Notes under the pieces: generated by a model
Database searches by the model: none
Seen by the model: the letters and a program-made list of their open reading frames with translations, nothing else
Told to the model about the DNA's origin: nothing
Assembly (NCBI GenBank): GCA_026415315.1
Contig: JAOAHI010000008.1
Span: 1-63,452 of the forward strand
Reading direction: 5' to 3'
Source of the DNA: Methylohalobius sp.
GTDB taxonomy: Bacteria; Pseudomonadota; Gammaproteobacteria; Methylococcales; Methylothermaceae
Length of the DNA: 63,452 nt
Made by a program: the position numbers and the translations under genes
Part shown: positions 8,967 through 19,480 of the stretch, piece after piece
How positions within the stretch are numbered: position 1 is the stretch's first letter
Layout: each line of letters opens with the position of its first letter

Positions 8967-9347
8967 TTACTTGACGACTTTCAGGGTCGGACGTTTGGGC
9001 TTTTCCTCTCCCTTAGGCGCGGGAGGAGGCGTAGCATCGGTCTCTTCGTCGAAGATCATGCCCTTGCCGGTCTCCTTAGCATAGATGGCTAAGACAGCGT
9101 TAACCGGTATTTCAACTGCCATCGGCGTGCCGCCGAAGCGCGCCTGAAAAGTAATAGCCTTGTCGCCGAGCACTAGACCTGTTACTGCTTGCGGTCGGAT
9201 ATTCAGCACGATTTTGCCTTCTTGCACGTAGTGGCGAGGAACGTTTACCCCTTCATGCTCGGCATCGACTAGGATGTAAGGAGTCATAGCATTGTCTACG
9301 ATCCATTGGTAGATGGCACGGATCAGATAGGGGCGCAGCGGAGTCAT
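8967..9347 (-). CDS. sspB: ClpXP protease specificity-enhancing factor SspB
   Basis: 126 residues from the ATG at 9347. The conserved ssrA-tag binding domain begins 'MTPLRPYLIRAIYQWI' and includes 'TPYILVD' and 'NIRPQAVTGL'. An acidic and proline-rich linker follows, then the C-terminal tail 'RPTLKVVK'. This matches the ClpX-docking XB module of SspB, so the adaptor appears complete. It delivers ssrA-tagged proteins to ClpXP in the cytosol. It follows petC almost without a gap. The gene usually found between them, sspA, is absent. Confidence 0.92.
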   Translation of the reverse strand: MTPLRPYLIRAIYQWIVDNAMTPYILVDAEHEGVNVPRHYVQEGKIVLNIRPQAVTGLVLGDKAITFQARFGGTPMAVEIPVNAVLAIYAKETGKGMIFDEETDATPPPAPKGEEKPKRPTLKVVK

Positions 9348-9349
9348 GG

Positions 9350-10054
9350 TCAATGGATATCCTTCCAATAGGCCTTTTTCAGCCGATAAGCAACGAAGGT
9401 CAGAACGAGCAAAAATCCGATCACGTATTTGCCCAGCCGGCGTCGCTCAAGCTGGGTGGGTTCGGCAGCATAAGCTAAAAAATTGACCAGATCGGTTACC
9501 GTGCGGTCGAATTCCTGAGGGCTGAGGGAACCGGCTTCGACTATCTCGAGCCGCTCGATTTGGCCTTTGTTTATCACTGCCTTTTGTTTACCTTGTAGAT
9601 CCCACAGCACGTTGGGCATGGCTACGTCTTTGGATACCCAATTATTGACGCCAAAGGGGCGCGAGTCGTCGGCGTAAAAGCTCTTTAGGTACGTGTAAAG
9701 CCAGTCGGTGCCCAGCGCCTTGGCCCGTTCCGAGAGATCAGGGGCTGGCACGCCAAACCACGCCTGGGCGTCTTCGTCTCGCAGGTTTGAGGTTAAGGCG
9801 CCGGTCGGGCGGTCTAGCCATGGGAACAGGGTTTTGAATTCCTCATCGCTCAAGCTTAAATCCTGCTTGAGCCGTAGGTAACGTAAGTGTTTTAAGCCGT
9901 GGCAGCCCAGACAGCGGTCGACATAGAGCTTAGCGCCGCGGCGCAGGGAGGCTGTGTCCCCAGGGTTGATCTTGGGCTGTTCCAGCGGTGCAGACAACTC
10001 CGCCCAACTCAGAACCGGCCATAGAAAAAAGAGGATCAAGGCGTACCGCATCAT
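9350..10054 (-). CDS. petC: Cytochrome c1 of the bc1 complex
   Basis: 234 residues. The ATG at 10054 overlaps the petB stop (ATGATG/TGA), so starting here couples translation; a second ATG at 10051 is equally possible. It has a signal peptide of about 18 residues ending 'LSWA', the covalent haem motif CLGCH at 48-52, a candidate axial Met146 in 'DVAMPNVLW', and a single C-terminal membrane anchor at about 210-228 followed by a basic tail. The haem domain faces the periplasm and passes electrons from the Rieske centre to soluble cytochrome c. It is the third gene of petA-petB-petC. Confidence 0.95.
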   Translation of the reverse strand: MMRYALILFFLWPVLSWAELSAPLEQPKINPGDTASLRRGAKLYVDRCLGCHGLKHLRYLRLKQDLSLSDEEFKTLFPWLDRPTGALTSNLRDEDAQAWFGVPAPDLSERAKALGTDWLYTYLKSFYADDSRPFGVNNWVSKDVAMPNVLWDLQGKQKAVINKGQIERLEIVEAGSLSPQEFDRTVTDLVNFLAYAAEPTQLERRRLGKYVIGFLLVLTFVAYRLKKAYWKDIH

Positions 10055-11433
10055 AAAAATTTGCGCAGAAGTTTGTTTTCTCTCATGGCTTCCTGTAGCT
10101 GTTGCCACGAGGTGGCGATTTTTTGGCAATAAGGTTTGGTCTGAAAGTAGGCGATGGTTGTGCGAGCCTGATCCCAGTGCCAGCCTGTGCGCTGAAGAAA
10201 TGGCGTAGGTGGCCACACCACCCGCTCTGGCAGCGGACAAGTTGTCTCTAGCCTCGTATAGATAGGCATCAGTAAGAAGAAGCCAAAGTAAATCAGGGTA
10301 AAGACTACGGCAAAGCGCGCAGCAATAGGGGTAGGGGGAATACTTCCCAAGTATCCGAGACTGACGAAGCTGAGCGCGAATAGGCTCAGCGCAATTTTAT
10401 AACTGCGCCCCCGATAGCGTATAGACCTTACTGGGCAGCGGTCCAGCCAAGGCAGAAAGAACAAAACAAAAATCGCTGCAAACATCGCCACCACTCCGCC
10501 GAGCTTGTTTGGGATGGCGCGCAGGATAGAGAAAAACGGCGTGAAGTACCAGACCGGTTTGATGTGCTCGGGCGTCTTTAAGGGATCGGCCGGGATGAAA
10601 TTAGGCGGCTCCAGAAACAATCCCCCCATTTCCGGAGCGTAGAACACGATCCACGCGCAGACGGTTAAAAACACGCAAGCGCCGAACAAGTCCTTGACCG
10701 TGTAATAGGGGTGAAAGGGAATGCCATCCAAAGGTATGCCGTTTGTGTCTTTGTGCTGTTTGATCTCGATCCCGTCGGGGTTGTTGGATCCAACCTTGTG
10801 CAAGGCTACGATGTGCAGAAATACCAACACCACCAAAAGCAGCGGGATAGCGATCACGTGCAAGGCAAAAAAGCGGTTTAAGGTCACGTCGGAGACCACG
10901 AAATCTCCCCGGATCCAAGTCGCCAGCCCTTCACCTATTCCCGGAATGGCGCTGAATAAGGAAATGATGACGTTGGCTCCCCAATACGACATCTGGCCCC
11001 AAGGCAAGAGATAGCCCATGAAAGCTTCGGCAATCAGCGCCAGGAACAGGCTCATCCCTAAAATCCAGACCAGTTCGCGCGGTTTCTTGTACGAACCGTA
11101 CAGTAGGCCACGAAACATGTGGAGATAGATCACGACGAAAAACATCGAGGCGCCGGTCGAGTGCATGTAGCGGATCAACCAGCCGAAGTTGACGTCGCGC
11201 ATGATGGCCTCGACCGAATCGAAAGCGAGCCTGGCGTCGGGTTTGTAGTTCATGGTCAACCAGATCCCAGTCAAAATCTGGTTAACCAAGACTAAAAGAG
11301 CTAACGAGCCGAACAGATACCAAACGTTAAAATTTTTAGGAGCGTAGTACTGAGCAAGATGCTCGTTCCAGACCTTGAGCAGAGGAAAGCGCTCATCTAT
11401 CCAGGCAATGAGCTTGTTCGGGCAGTTGCGCAT
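10051..11433 (-). CDS. petB: Cytochrome b of the bc1 complex
   Basis: 460 residues, a full bacterial cytochrome b. The haem-ligand pairs are visible as 'MHSTGASMFFVVIYLHMFRG' (two His 14 apart) and 'LHVIAIPLLLVVLVFLHIVALH' in the fourth helix. The Qo-site loop is 'KPVWYFTPFFSILRAIP', i.e. PVWY rather than PEWY, a variant I associate with beta- and gammaproteobacterial bc1. About eight membrane helices are followed by an unusually long (about 65 residue) soluble tail rich in W, Q and K. It oxidises ubiquinol and feeds c1 and the Rieske protein. It lies 3 bp after petA. Confidence 0.95.
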   Translation of the reverse strand: MRNCPNKLIAWIDERFPLLKVWNEHLAQYYAPKNFNVWYLFGSLALLVLVNQILTGIWLTMNYKPDARLAFDSVEAIMRDVNFGWLIRYMHSTGASMFFVVIYLHMFRGLLYGSYKKPRELVWILGMSLFLALIAEAFMGYLLPWGQMSYWGANVIISLFSAIPGIGEGLATWIRGDFVVSDVTLNRFFALHVIAIPLLLVVLVFLHIVALHKVGSNNPDGIEIKQHKDTNGIPLDGIPFHPYYTVKDLFGACVFLTVCAWIVFYAPEMGGLFLEPPNFIPADPLKTPEHIKPVWYFTPFFSILRAIPNKLGGVVAMFAAIFVLFFLPWLDRCPVRSIRYRGRSYKIALSLFALSFVSLGYLGSIPPTPIAARFAVVFTLIYFGFFLLMPIYTRLETTCPLPERVVWPPTPFLQRTGWHWDQARTTIAYFQTKPYCQKIATSWQQLQEAMRENKLLRKFL

Positions 11434-11436
11434 GAT

Positions 11437-12030
11437 TTAAGCCTCTTCTTGTTCTTCGCCGATGACGAGACGGGTGTCGGTCAGATAGCGGTATGGCGGG
11501 ACCACTAGGTTAGTGGGGGCGGGGACCTTTTTATATACCCGCCCGGCTAGATCGAAGCGCGAGCCGTGACAAGGACAAAAAAATCCGCCCAACCACCGCT
11601 TGCCCAGATCCGGAGGGGCGACTTCAGGGCGATAGGACGGCGAGCACCCAAGGTGGGTGCAGATGCCAACGGCGACGAAGATTTCCGGCTTGATCGAGCG
11701 ATAGCGGTTTTTGCAGTTTTCCGGCTGAATCGAGTCGTCGGAGTGAGGATCGCGCAGCAGAGGCTCCAGCTTCTCTAAGGTGGCAAGCATCTGTTCTGTA
11801 CGCTTGAGCAACCAGATCGGCTGGCTGCGCCATTCTACTCTAATCATCTGACCTGGCTCGAGCTTGGCGATGTCGACTTCGATGGGGCTGGCTGCTTCTA
11901 ATGTCCCCGCATTGGGTTTAAGGTAGCTGATAAACGGAACAGCGGCAAACGCTACTCCTGCTGTCCCCAAAACGGCGGCGGTCTGCGTCAGGAAACGGCG
12001 TTTGTCAAGATCGATGTCGGTTTCGTGCAT
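11437..12030 (-). CDS. petA: Ubiquinol-cytochrome c reductase Rieske iron-sulfur subunit
   Basis: 197 residues. A Tat-type N-terminus ('KRRFLTQ' at 10-16, then a hydrophobic anchor to about residue 36) precedes the soluble Rieske domain. The 2Fe-2S ligands are in 'CTHLGC' (124-129) and 'CPCHGS' (152-157), with the disulfide cysteines in place. It ends with a 'RLVIGEEQEEA' acidic tail. It is the first gene of the petABC-sspB unit, with its own candidate promoter in the 77 bp behind hisC. The ribosome binding site is GAGGG about 9 bp before the ATG. Confidence 0.95.
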   Translation of the reverse strand: MHETDIDLDKRRFLTQTAAVLGTAGVAFAAVPFISYLKPNAGTLEAASPIEVDIAKLEPGQMIRVEWRSQPIWLLKRTEQMLATLEKLEPLLRDPHSDDSIQPENCKNRYRSIKPEIFVAVGICTHLGCSPSYRPEVAPPDLGKRWLGGFFCPCHGSRFDLAGRVYKKVPAPTNLVVPPYRYLTDTRLVIGEEQEEA

Positions 12031-12068
12031 GCAAAATATCCCTCAAACAAGAAGGCATAACGGGCGTG

Positions 12069-12097
12069 ATTTTGCCGTCATTTGCCGCTACGGTCAA
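12069..12097 (-). promoter_or_regulatory. Sigma-70-type promoter for petABC-sspB
   Basis: On the minus strand TTGACC (12097-12092) and CAAAAT (12074-12069) are separated by exactly 17 bp. This falls in the gap between hisC and petA, 39 bp before the petA start codon. It suggests that petABC-sspB can be transcribed independently of the upstream mla-his unit. Confidence 0.5.
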
Positions 12098-12107
12098 CGC
12101 TTAAAGC

Positions 12108-13178
12108 TTATAAGGCAGCGCTCAACGCGCGCAGAAAGGCTTGGTTCTCTTCGGCGGTGCCCACCGTCACCCGCAAGCAGCCGCAGAGCAATCCGCCTTC
12201 TTGATTTAAGTTTTTGATCAACACACCCTGTTGCCGCAGGCGCTCAAACACTCCATCGGCGTCGTTTACGCGAAACAAGATGAAATTAGCCGCGCTCGGG
12301 AACGCCTGTACTTGAGGGAGCTTGCTAAGCTCTTGAAAAAGGCTTTCGCGATTGGCGCGGATGCGGGCTGTTTGCTGGTCAAACACGGCGCGATGATGCA
12401 GTGCGAACTCGGCACTCAGTTGCGTGAGCACATTAATGTTGTAAGGCAAGCGAAGTTTCTCCAACTGTTCGATCCAGGTTTTGGGACCGGTAAGAAAGCC
12501 CAACCTAAGTCCTGCCAGTCCCAGCTTAGACAGAGTCTGCATCACTAAGAGGTTAGTGAACTGACCGATTCGGTCCATGAAGCTTACTTGGGCAAAAGGC
12601 GCATACGCTTCGTCTAGGACGACCAGCCCCGGCGTGCGGTCGATGATGGTTAAGATGGCTGTCTCCTCAAAGAGATTGCCGGTAGGGTTGTTGGGATAAG
12701 CAAGAAATACGATTTTAGGGCGATAACGCGCAATGGCTTTGAGCATCGCCTGCAGATTCAAGGAGAAGTCGCAGTTTAAGGGAACGCCGATGAAGCCGAG
12801 ATTCAACCATTTGGCGATTTGGCGGTACATGACGAAAGTAGGCTCGGGAGCGAGCACGACCGCATCGGTCTGTCCGGCCAATCCCAAAAGCAAGATTTGA
12901 ATGATCTCATCGGAGCCGTTGCCCAGTAGAATCTCGGCTTCATCGGGGATTTGGGCATAACGGCGAAGGACCGCTTTCAGCGCGTGGGCACTGGGACTTG
13001 GGTAGCGGTTGAGGGGAATCTGCCGCAACTGCCCGATCCAGGCCTGGGTCAGGTCCTCAGGCCAGGTATAGGGGTTCTCCATCGCGTCGAGTTTGATCAT
13101 CCCATCGGCTTTTGCGACGTGATAAGCGCGCTCGGCCAGGATTTCAGGGCGGAAAAAGTCTTCAAGGGAGAAAGTCAT
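12108..13178 (-). CDS. hisC: Histidinol-phosphate aminotransferase
   Basis: 356 residues, a fold-type I PLP enzyme. '[11 protein letters not shown]' (about 79-89), 'YPNNPTGN' (about 158-165), 'VLDEAYAPF' and the Schiff-base lysine in '[14 protein letters not shown]' are in the expected order. It transaminates imidazole acetol phosphate to L-histidinol phosphate. The start overlaps the hisD stop by 4 bp (ATGA), so it is coupled to hisD. It is the last gene of the long mlaF-to-hisC unit. Confidence 0.94.
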   Translation of the reverse strand: MTFSLEDFFRPEILAERAYHVAKADGMIKLDAMENPYTWPEDLTQAWIGQLRQIPLNRYPSPSAHALKAVLRRYAQIPDEAEILLGNGSDEIIQILLLGLAGQTDAVVLAPEPTFVMYRQIAKWLNLGFIGVPLNCDFSLNLQAMLKAIARYRPKIVFLAYPNNPTGNLFEETAILTIIDRTPGLVVLDEAYAPFAQVSFMDRIGQFTNLLVMQTLSKLGLAGLRLGFLTGPKTWIEQLEKLRLPYNINVLTQLSAEFALHHRAVFDQQTARIRANRESLFQELSKLPQVQAFPSAANFILFRVNDADGVFERLRQQGVLIKNLNQEGGLLCGCLRVTVGTAEENQAFLRALSAAL

Positions 13179-14476
13179 CGCTGAATCCGATAAAGAGCCG
13201 ACCGGGCGTGGGCGGTCAGACCTTCGCCTTCGGCCAAGATTCGGGCTGTCTCAGCCAGCAACGACGCCCCATCCGGGCTGCAGCCGACCAAGCTGGTGCG
13301 CTTTTGAAAATCGTACGTCCCCAAGGGCGAGGAAAACCGAGCCGTAGCCGAGGTGGGTAAAACATGGTTGGGGCCAGCGCAATAGTCGCCCAGCGCTTCG
13401 GCTGTGCACCCTCCTATAAAGATTGCACCGGCATGGCGCAGCTTGGGCAGCAGTCGATCTGCGTCCGCCACCGCCAGTTCCAGATGTTCTGGGGCGATGC
13501 GATTAGCCAGCTGGCAGGCCTCGTCCAGGTCTCGAACTTCAATCAGCGCCCCCCACCGCTCCAGCGAGGTGCGGATAATCTGGCTCCGTCCCATTTGCGG
13601 CAAGAGCTTAGCCATGCTGGTTTTGACCCGGTTGAGGTAGGTGCTATCTGGAGACAACAAGATCGCTTGGGCGTCTTCGTCGTGCTCAGCCTGAGCGAAG
13701 AGATCCATAGCAATCCAATCGGGATCGGTAGTGCCATCGGCGATGATCAAAACCTCGGAGGGGCCAGCGATCAGGTCTATCCCAACCTCCCCAAACACCA
13801 ACTTTTTGGCTGTGGCTACATAGATGTTGCCGGGGCCTACGATTTTATCCACTTTGGGAATGGTCTCTGTGCCATAGGCCAAAGCGGCGATCGCTTGGGC
13901 ACCCCCAATGCAGAACATCCGGTCCACTTGCGCTATAGCCGCAGCGGCTAATACCAGTTCGTTGATCTCTCCGGCTGGGGTGGGAACGGCTAGGATCAGT
14001 TCCGACACGCCTGCCACCTTAGCTGGGATGGCGTTCATCAGCACCGACGAGGGATAAGCTGCTTTGCCTCCGGGAACGTAGAGGCCAACTCGCTCAAGGG
14101 GGGTAATGATTTGCCCCAGCAAATTGCCTTGTTCGTCTTGGTACTGCCAAGAATGGAGCTTCTGGTGTTCAGCATATGCTCGGATACGGGCCGCTGCTGT
14201 GGTAAGGGCCTGGCGCTGAGAGAGGGGTATTGTCTTTAGGGCTTCTTGCAAGCGCTCCTTGGGAAGTTCCAATTCAGCGACGGAGGATTTCTCCACCGAG
14301 TCGAATAGGCGCGTGTACTCGAGCAACGCTTTATCTCCCCCGCTTCGCACGCGAGTTAGAATTTCGAGTACCACTTGATGGATCGCTTGATCCAACTTGG
14401 TACCTCTGGTCAGAAGGGCCTGCAACCGTTCTGCAAAATTTGGGTCATCCGTGTTTAGAGACGTAAGTTTTAACAT
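13175..14476 (-). CDS. hisD: Histidinol dehydrogenase
   Basis: 433 residues, full length. The conserved '[17 protein letters not shown]' (about 133-149), '[17 protein letters not shown]', '[14 protein letters not shown]' and '[12 protein letters not shown]' segments are visible, along with '[11 protein letters not shown]'. This zinc- and NAD-dependent enzyme carries out the last two oxidations of histidine synthesis. It overlaps hisG by 7 bp and hisC by 4 bp. Confidence 0.95.
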   Translation of the reverse strand: MLKLTSLNTDDPNFAERLQALLTRGTKLDQAIHQVVLEILTRVRSGGDKALLEYTRLFDSVEKSSVAELELPKERLQEALKTIPLSQRQALTTAAARIRAYAEHQKLHSWQYQDEQGNLLGQIITPLERVGLYVPGGKAAYPSSVLMNAIPAKVAGVSELILAVPTPAGEINELVLAAAAIAQVDRMFCIGGAQAIAALAYGTETIPKVDKIVGPGNIYVATAKKLVFGEVGIDLIAGPSEVLIIADGTTDPDWIAMDLFAQAEHDEDAQAILLSPDSTYLNRVKTSMAKLLPQMGRSQIIRTSLERWGALIEVRDLDEACQLANRIAPEHLELAVADADRLLPKLRHAGAIFIGGCTAEALGDYCAGPNHVLPTSATARFSSPLGTYDFQKRTSLVGCSPDGASLLAETARILAEGEGLTAHARSALYRIQR

Positions 14477-15105
14477 GCACTTGCCTCGCTAACTGCGCGC
14501 TCAAGCTGCGCGGTGAGCGCCTTGATCGATTTATGCTTCATCTTCATCGCTACTTTGTTGACCACCAGCCGGGAGCTGACTTCTAAGATCAGATCGCGGG
14601 GCTCTAATCCGTTGGCGCGCAAGGTATTGCCGGTGTCGACCAAGTCCACAATGCATTGGGCCAGGCCTACCAGCGGAGCCAATTCCATTGAGCCGTAGAG
14701 CTTGATGACTTCCGCTTGGATGCCCCGTTCGGCGAAATAGCGTTTGGCGGTGTTGACGTATTTGGTGGCCACCCGGAGCCGGCGGGCCTCCCAGTTTTCC
14801 CCTGCAACCCCAGCGGTCATCATCCGGCAGCGAGCGATGTTGAGGTCGAGCAGTTCATACAGACCATCGGCTCCGTACTCTACCAGCGCGTCTTTGCCTA
14901 CGATCCCTAGATCGGCGGCGCCATACTCCACGTAGGTAGGCACATCCGCGGCGCGGACAATGAGCAGGCGCACGTGCGGATCAGAAGTGGGTAAAATCAA
15001 ACGGCGTGAGTCCTTGTGGTTCTCGCTCGGCACAATGCCAGCTCTCGCCAAAAGAGGCACGGCCTCCTGATAAATCCGACCTTTGGAGACGGCGATGGTA
15101 AACAT
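14470..15105 (-). CDS. hisG: ATP phosphoribosyltransferase, short-form catalytic subunit
   Basis: 211 residues from the ATG at 15105 ('[19 protein letters not shown]'); the upstream in-frame extension only overlaps murA. The PRPP-binding region reads '[18 protein letters not shown]' (about 150-170). At 211 residues it lacks the C-terminal regulatory domain, so it is the short form that normally needs HisZ for activity and feedback control. No hisZ lies in this window. It catalyses the first committed step of histidine synthesis. It is 1 bp downstream of murA and overlaps hisD. Confidence 0.94.
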   Translation of the reverse strand: MFTIAVSKGRIYQEAVPLLARAGIVPSENHKDSRRLILPTSDPHVRLLIVRAADVPTYVEYGAADLGIVGKDALVEYGADGLYELLDLNIARCRMMTAGVAGENWEARRLRVATKYVNTAKRYFAERGIQAEVIKLYGSMELAPLVGLAQCIVDLVDTGNTLRANGLEPRDLILEVSSRLVVNKVAMKMKHKSIKALTAQLERAVSEASAC

Positions 15106-15106
15106 T

Positions 15107-16659
<1,553 letters not shown>

Positions 16660-16670
<11 letters not shown>

Positions 16671-17145
16671 CACTGCCGCTTTTTTCTGCGCTTTTGACCA
16701 AAAATTTGCCGATTAACTCTTCCAGCACGAGGGCCGATTGGCTGATCTCTATTTCGTCACCGTCTTTGAGGTAATCCGGGCTGCCGCCCGGTTCTAAGGC
16801 GATATACTGTTCTCCCAACAGCCCTGAGGTATAGATGCTGGCGATGGTATCGTCGGGTAAGCGGTAACTCGGATCGATGCGTAGCTCTACGATCGCCTGA
16901 TAGTGTTCCTGATCCAAGCGGATGTCAGCCACCCGGCCAACGAGCACGCCAGCGATTTTAACTGGGGCGCGAACCTTTAAGGTGCCAACGTTTTGAAATT
17001 TGGCCAGGAGCCGATAGCCTTTATCGGACTCTCGGAATTCGCTCAAGTTGCTCACCTGCATGGCCAGCAAGAACAGAGCGGCAAGCCCCATGGCGACAAA
17101 CAAGCCCACCCAGATTTCGATGACCCGGGAATTACTCATATACAT
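16660..17145 (-). CDS. mlaD: MlaD, MCE-domain lipid transport protein
   Basis: 161 residues. An N-terminal membrane anchor ('VGLFVAMGLAALFLLAMQV', about 13-31) is followed by one MCE domain with 'YRLLAKFQNVGTLKVRAPVKIAGVLVGRV'. MlaD forms the periplasmic hexameric ring of the phospholipid transporter. Two ATGs (17145 and 17139) compete; GGAG is 5 bp before the first, which I prefer. It abuts mlaE and overlaps mlaB. A mlaC gene would be expected after it but is not present. Confidence 0.93.
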
Positions 17146-17925
17146 TTAATCTCCAAACATCAGCGCCGTGAGGATGAAATCCGATCCTAGAACTGCAAAC
17201 GCCGAGTAGACTACCGAGCGGGTCGTGGCGCGGCTTACCCCCTCGGCGGTAGGGACCGCGTCGTAGCCCTCAAATACCGCAATCCAAGTCACGATTATTC
17301 CAAACACTAAGCTCTTGATCACGCTGTTGAGGATGTCCTCGCGGAAATCGATGGTGGCTTGCATTTGCGACCAAAATGAACCTTCATCCACTCCGAGCAA
17401 ACCTACGCCCACGAAGTAACCGCCGTAAATTCCAATGTAGGTAAACAGGCCTGCCAGGAGTGGCATGGATAGGATACCCGCATAGAGCCTGGGAACGATG
17501 ACGTACCGAACAGGATCGACTGCCATCATTTCCATGCCCGAGAGCTGTTCGGTGGCTTTCATCAGGCCGATTTCTGCCGTCAAAGCGGATCCGGCACGTC
17601 CGGAAAAAAGTAGGGCAGTGACCACTGGTCCCAGTTCGCGTACCAGCGAGGCGGCTACCATGACTCCTAGGGATTCTTCGGCGCCGAAATCCGACAATAC
17701 GTTGTACCCTTGAAGCCCCAGCACCATGCCCACGAACAGACCAGAGAGAGCGATTAGCAAGATACTCAGCACGCCGACTACATACATTTGCCGGATCAGC
17801 AGCGGAAAACGGGGCACGAGCTCCCAACTTGCAGCCAACGCTTGCAGCAGAAATAAATGAGCCCGGCCCAGTTTGGCAAAAGCAGCCAAGGTGAGCTGGC
17901 CCAGTCTGTGCAGCCCCTTCAGCAT
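17146..17925 (-). CDS. mlaE: MlaE, permease of the phospholipid ABC transporter
   Basis: 259 residues with about five membrane helices. The family-specific block '[30 protein letters not shown]' (about residues 95-125) is intact, as are '[14 protein letters not shown]' and the C-terminal '[13 protein letters not shown]'. It forms the membrane dimer of MlaFEDB in the inner membrane. It overlaps mlaF by 7 bp and abuts mlaD. Confidence 0.94.
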   Translation of the reverse strand: MLKGLHRLGQLTLAAFAKLGRAHLFLLQALAASWELVPRFPLLIRQMYVVGVLSILLIALSGLFVGMVLGLQGYNVLSDFGAEESLGVMVAASLVRELGPVVTALLFSGRAGSALTAEIGLMKATEQLSGMEMMAVDPVRYVIVPRLYAGILSMPLLAGLFTYIGIYGGYFVGVGLLGVDEGSFWSQMQATIDFREDILNSVIKSLVFGIIVTWIAVFEGYDAVPTAEGVSRATTRSVVYSAFAVLGSDFILTALMFGD

Positions 17926-18737
17926 CCAAGGAGATCCTCGGCGTAAGAGGGAGCGGGGTAATGAAAAGGGGAAGGGCCGTCGGGGAGCCCGTGCAAAAAC
18001 TGCTCAACCCAGGGGGAGGGGGTGTTCTCCAGCTCTTCAGGTGTGCCTTGCCCGACCACTTTGCCTTGGGAAAGCACGTAAATGTAGTCGGAAATCGAGG
18101 CGGTCTCTTGGACGTCGTGGGAAACAATGACGCTCGTCAGCCCTAAGGTGTCGTTTAAAGTGCGGATCAGCCTCACCAGTACGCCCATGGAAATGGGATC
18201 CTGGCCGGTGAATGGCTCGTCGTACAAGATCATTAACGGATCCAACGCGATCGCGCGCGCTAAGGCCACTCGCCGCGCCATACCGCCGGAGAGCTCGGCC
18301 GGCATAAGATGCTGTGCGCCGCGCAGTCCTACTGCCTCCAGCTTCATCAGAACCAGGGTGCGAATCATCGACTCAGGAAGGCGAGTGTGTTCGCGCAGGG
18401 GAAAGGCCACGTTGTCAAAAACGCACAAATCGGTCAGCAAAGCGCCGGTTTGAAACAGCATCCCTATGGATTTGCGAAGTTCATACAACGCTCTGTGGGA
18501 GAGCGTGGAAACCTCCTGATCAAGAACTTTTATACTGCCTGCATCTGGTTTGAGCTGTCCAGCGATGAGCTTAAGCAAAGTGGTTTTACCGGTGCCGGAC
18601 GGCCCCATGATGGCAGTCACCGAACCGCGCCGGATGGTGAGACTGACCTGGTCGAAGATCCGGCGCTGACCTCGCGAGAACGTTAGACCTTGAATACAGA
18701 TAATGCTGTTCTGAGGGTCCTGGCACACAGGGCACAA
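17919..18737 (-). CDS. mlaF: MlaF, ATPase of the phospholipid ABC transporter
   Basis: About 272 residues. Walker A 'GPSGTGKTT' is at 45-53, the signature is 'LSGGMARR', and Walker B '[13 protein letters not shown]' is followed by the H-loop 'VIVSHDV'. A Mla-type C-terminal extension rich in Pro and Ser follows. The start is uncertain: the frame opens at TTG 18737, while GTG 18728 gives a slightly shorter protein, and neither has a clear ribosome binding site. It is the first gene of the mla-murA-his unit and is divergent from panD. Confidence 0.92.
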   Translation of the reverse strand: MCPVCQDPQNSIICIQGLTFSRGQRRIFDQVSLTIRRGSVTAIMGPSGTGKTTLLKLIAGQLKPDAGSIKVLDQEVSTLSHRALYELRKSIGMLFQTGALLTDLCVFDNVAFPLREHTRLPESMIRTLVLMKLEAVGLRGAQHLMPAELSGGMARRVALARAIALDPLMILYDEPFTGQDPISMGVLVRLIRTLNDTLGLTSVIVSHDVQETASISDYIYVLSQGKVVGQGTPEELENTPSPWVEQFLHGLPDGPSPFHYPAPSYAEDLLGC

Positions 18738-18756
18738 GCTACTTTAAAAATTCAGC

Positions 18757-18786
18757 ATTTTTTCTTATCCACTCAGGGTAAGTCAA
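18757..18786 (-). promoter_or_regulatory. Candidate promoter for the mlaF-hisC unit
   Basis: On the minus strand TTGACT (18786-18781) and AAAAAT (18762-18757) are separated by 18 bp, about 20 bp before the proposed mlaF start. The -35 is good and the -10 is weak. Confidence 0.35.
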
Positions 18787-18804
18787 GGCAGGAAAAGGGG
18801 TTTC

Positions 18805-18833
18805 TTGAAGCGGGGAGGGGAATGGAGGATAAT
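18805..18833 (+). promoter_or_regulatory. Sigma-70-type promoter for panD
   Basis: TTGAAG (18805-18810) and GATAAT (18828-18833) are separated by a 17-bp spacer, 32 bp before the panD ATG. It is a near-consensus arrangement in the divergent panD/mlaF region. Confidence 0.55.
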
Positions 18834-18865
18834 TCGAGCATCGCGTTAATTTTTAGGCTGTGATC

Positions 18866-19246
18866 ATGTATCTCACCTTGTTGAAAGCCAAGCTCCATCA
18901 CGCGCGCGTGACTCATTCCGAGCTGTTGTACGAGGGCTCATGCGCGATCGACAGCGATCTTTTGAAGCGGGCTGGAATTTTCGAATACGAACAGATCCAC
19001 ATCTATAACCTTACCAACGGTGAACGTTTTACTACCTATGCTATCCGCGCCGAAGCTGGATCTGGCATTATTTCTGTCAATGGAGCCGCAGCCAGGCGGG
19101 CGGCGGTAGGAGACATCCTCATTATCTGCGCCTATGCTGTCCTGGCGCGCGAAGAGCTCGCCAGTCACCACCCAACCTTGCTTTATCTCGACGCGCGCAA
19201 CCGCATCCTACGCACCGGCTCGGCTATTCCGGTGCAAATGGCTTGA
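18866..19246 (+). CDS. panD: Aspartate 1-decarboxylase
   Basis: 126 residues from the ATG at 18866; an in-frame GTG two codons earlier is less likely. The self-cleavage site is Gly24-Ser25 in '[10 protein letters not shown]', which generates the pyruvoyl cofactor. '[10 protein letters not shown]' and '[12 protein letters not shown]' are also family motifs. It makes beta-alanine for pantothenate and CoA. Its 3' end faces DUF2905 with a 7-bp gap. Confidence 0.96.
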   Translation: MYLTLLKAKLHHARVTHSELLYEGSCAIDSDLLKRAGIFEYEQIHIYNLTNGERFTTYAIRAEAGSGIISVNGAAARRAAVGDILIICAYAVLAREELASHHPTLLYLDARNRILRTGSAIPVQMA

Positions 19247-19253
19247 ATCGACC

Positions 19254-19469
19254 TTAGCGCCGAAAAAACAGGTTGAGGATCAAAGTCAGCACGAGACTGA
19301 TGATGATCATGGAAGTGATCGGGATAAAGATGAACTTGTGTTCATCTTGAATGCGAATGTCGCCAGGGAGGCGGCCAAACCAGCTTATCAGGCCTGGCGC
19401 ATAGCTTAAGATCAAACCGATGAGGACTAAAATCGCACCTAGAACGATGAAGAATTTCCCTCCGCTCAT
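19254..19469 (-). CDS. DUF2905 family small membrane protein
   Basis: 71 residues from the ATG at 19469, which has GAGG about 6 bp upstream. Two hydrophobic helices ('FFIVLGAILVLIGLILSYAP' and 'FIPITSMIIISLVLTLILNLFF') flank a short loop 'GRLPGDIRI' typical of DUF2905. Function is unknown. It lies directly behind the remnant of mgtE and may once have been co-transcribed with it. Confidence 0.8.
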   Translation of the reverse strand: MSGGKFFIVLGAILVLIGLILSYAPGLISWFGRLPGDIRIQDEHKFIFIPITSMIIISLVLTLILNLFFRR

Positions 19470-19480
19470 GTTGACCTCGG

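Noticed and set aside
13364-13951. 195-codon plus-strand open frame
   Set aside because: Antisense shadow of hisD.
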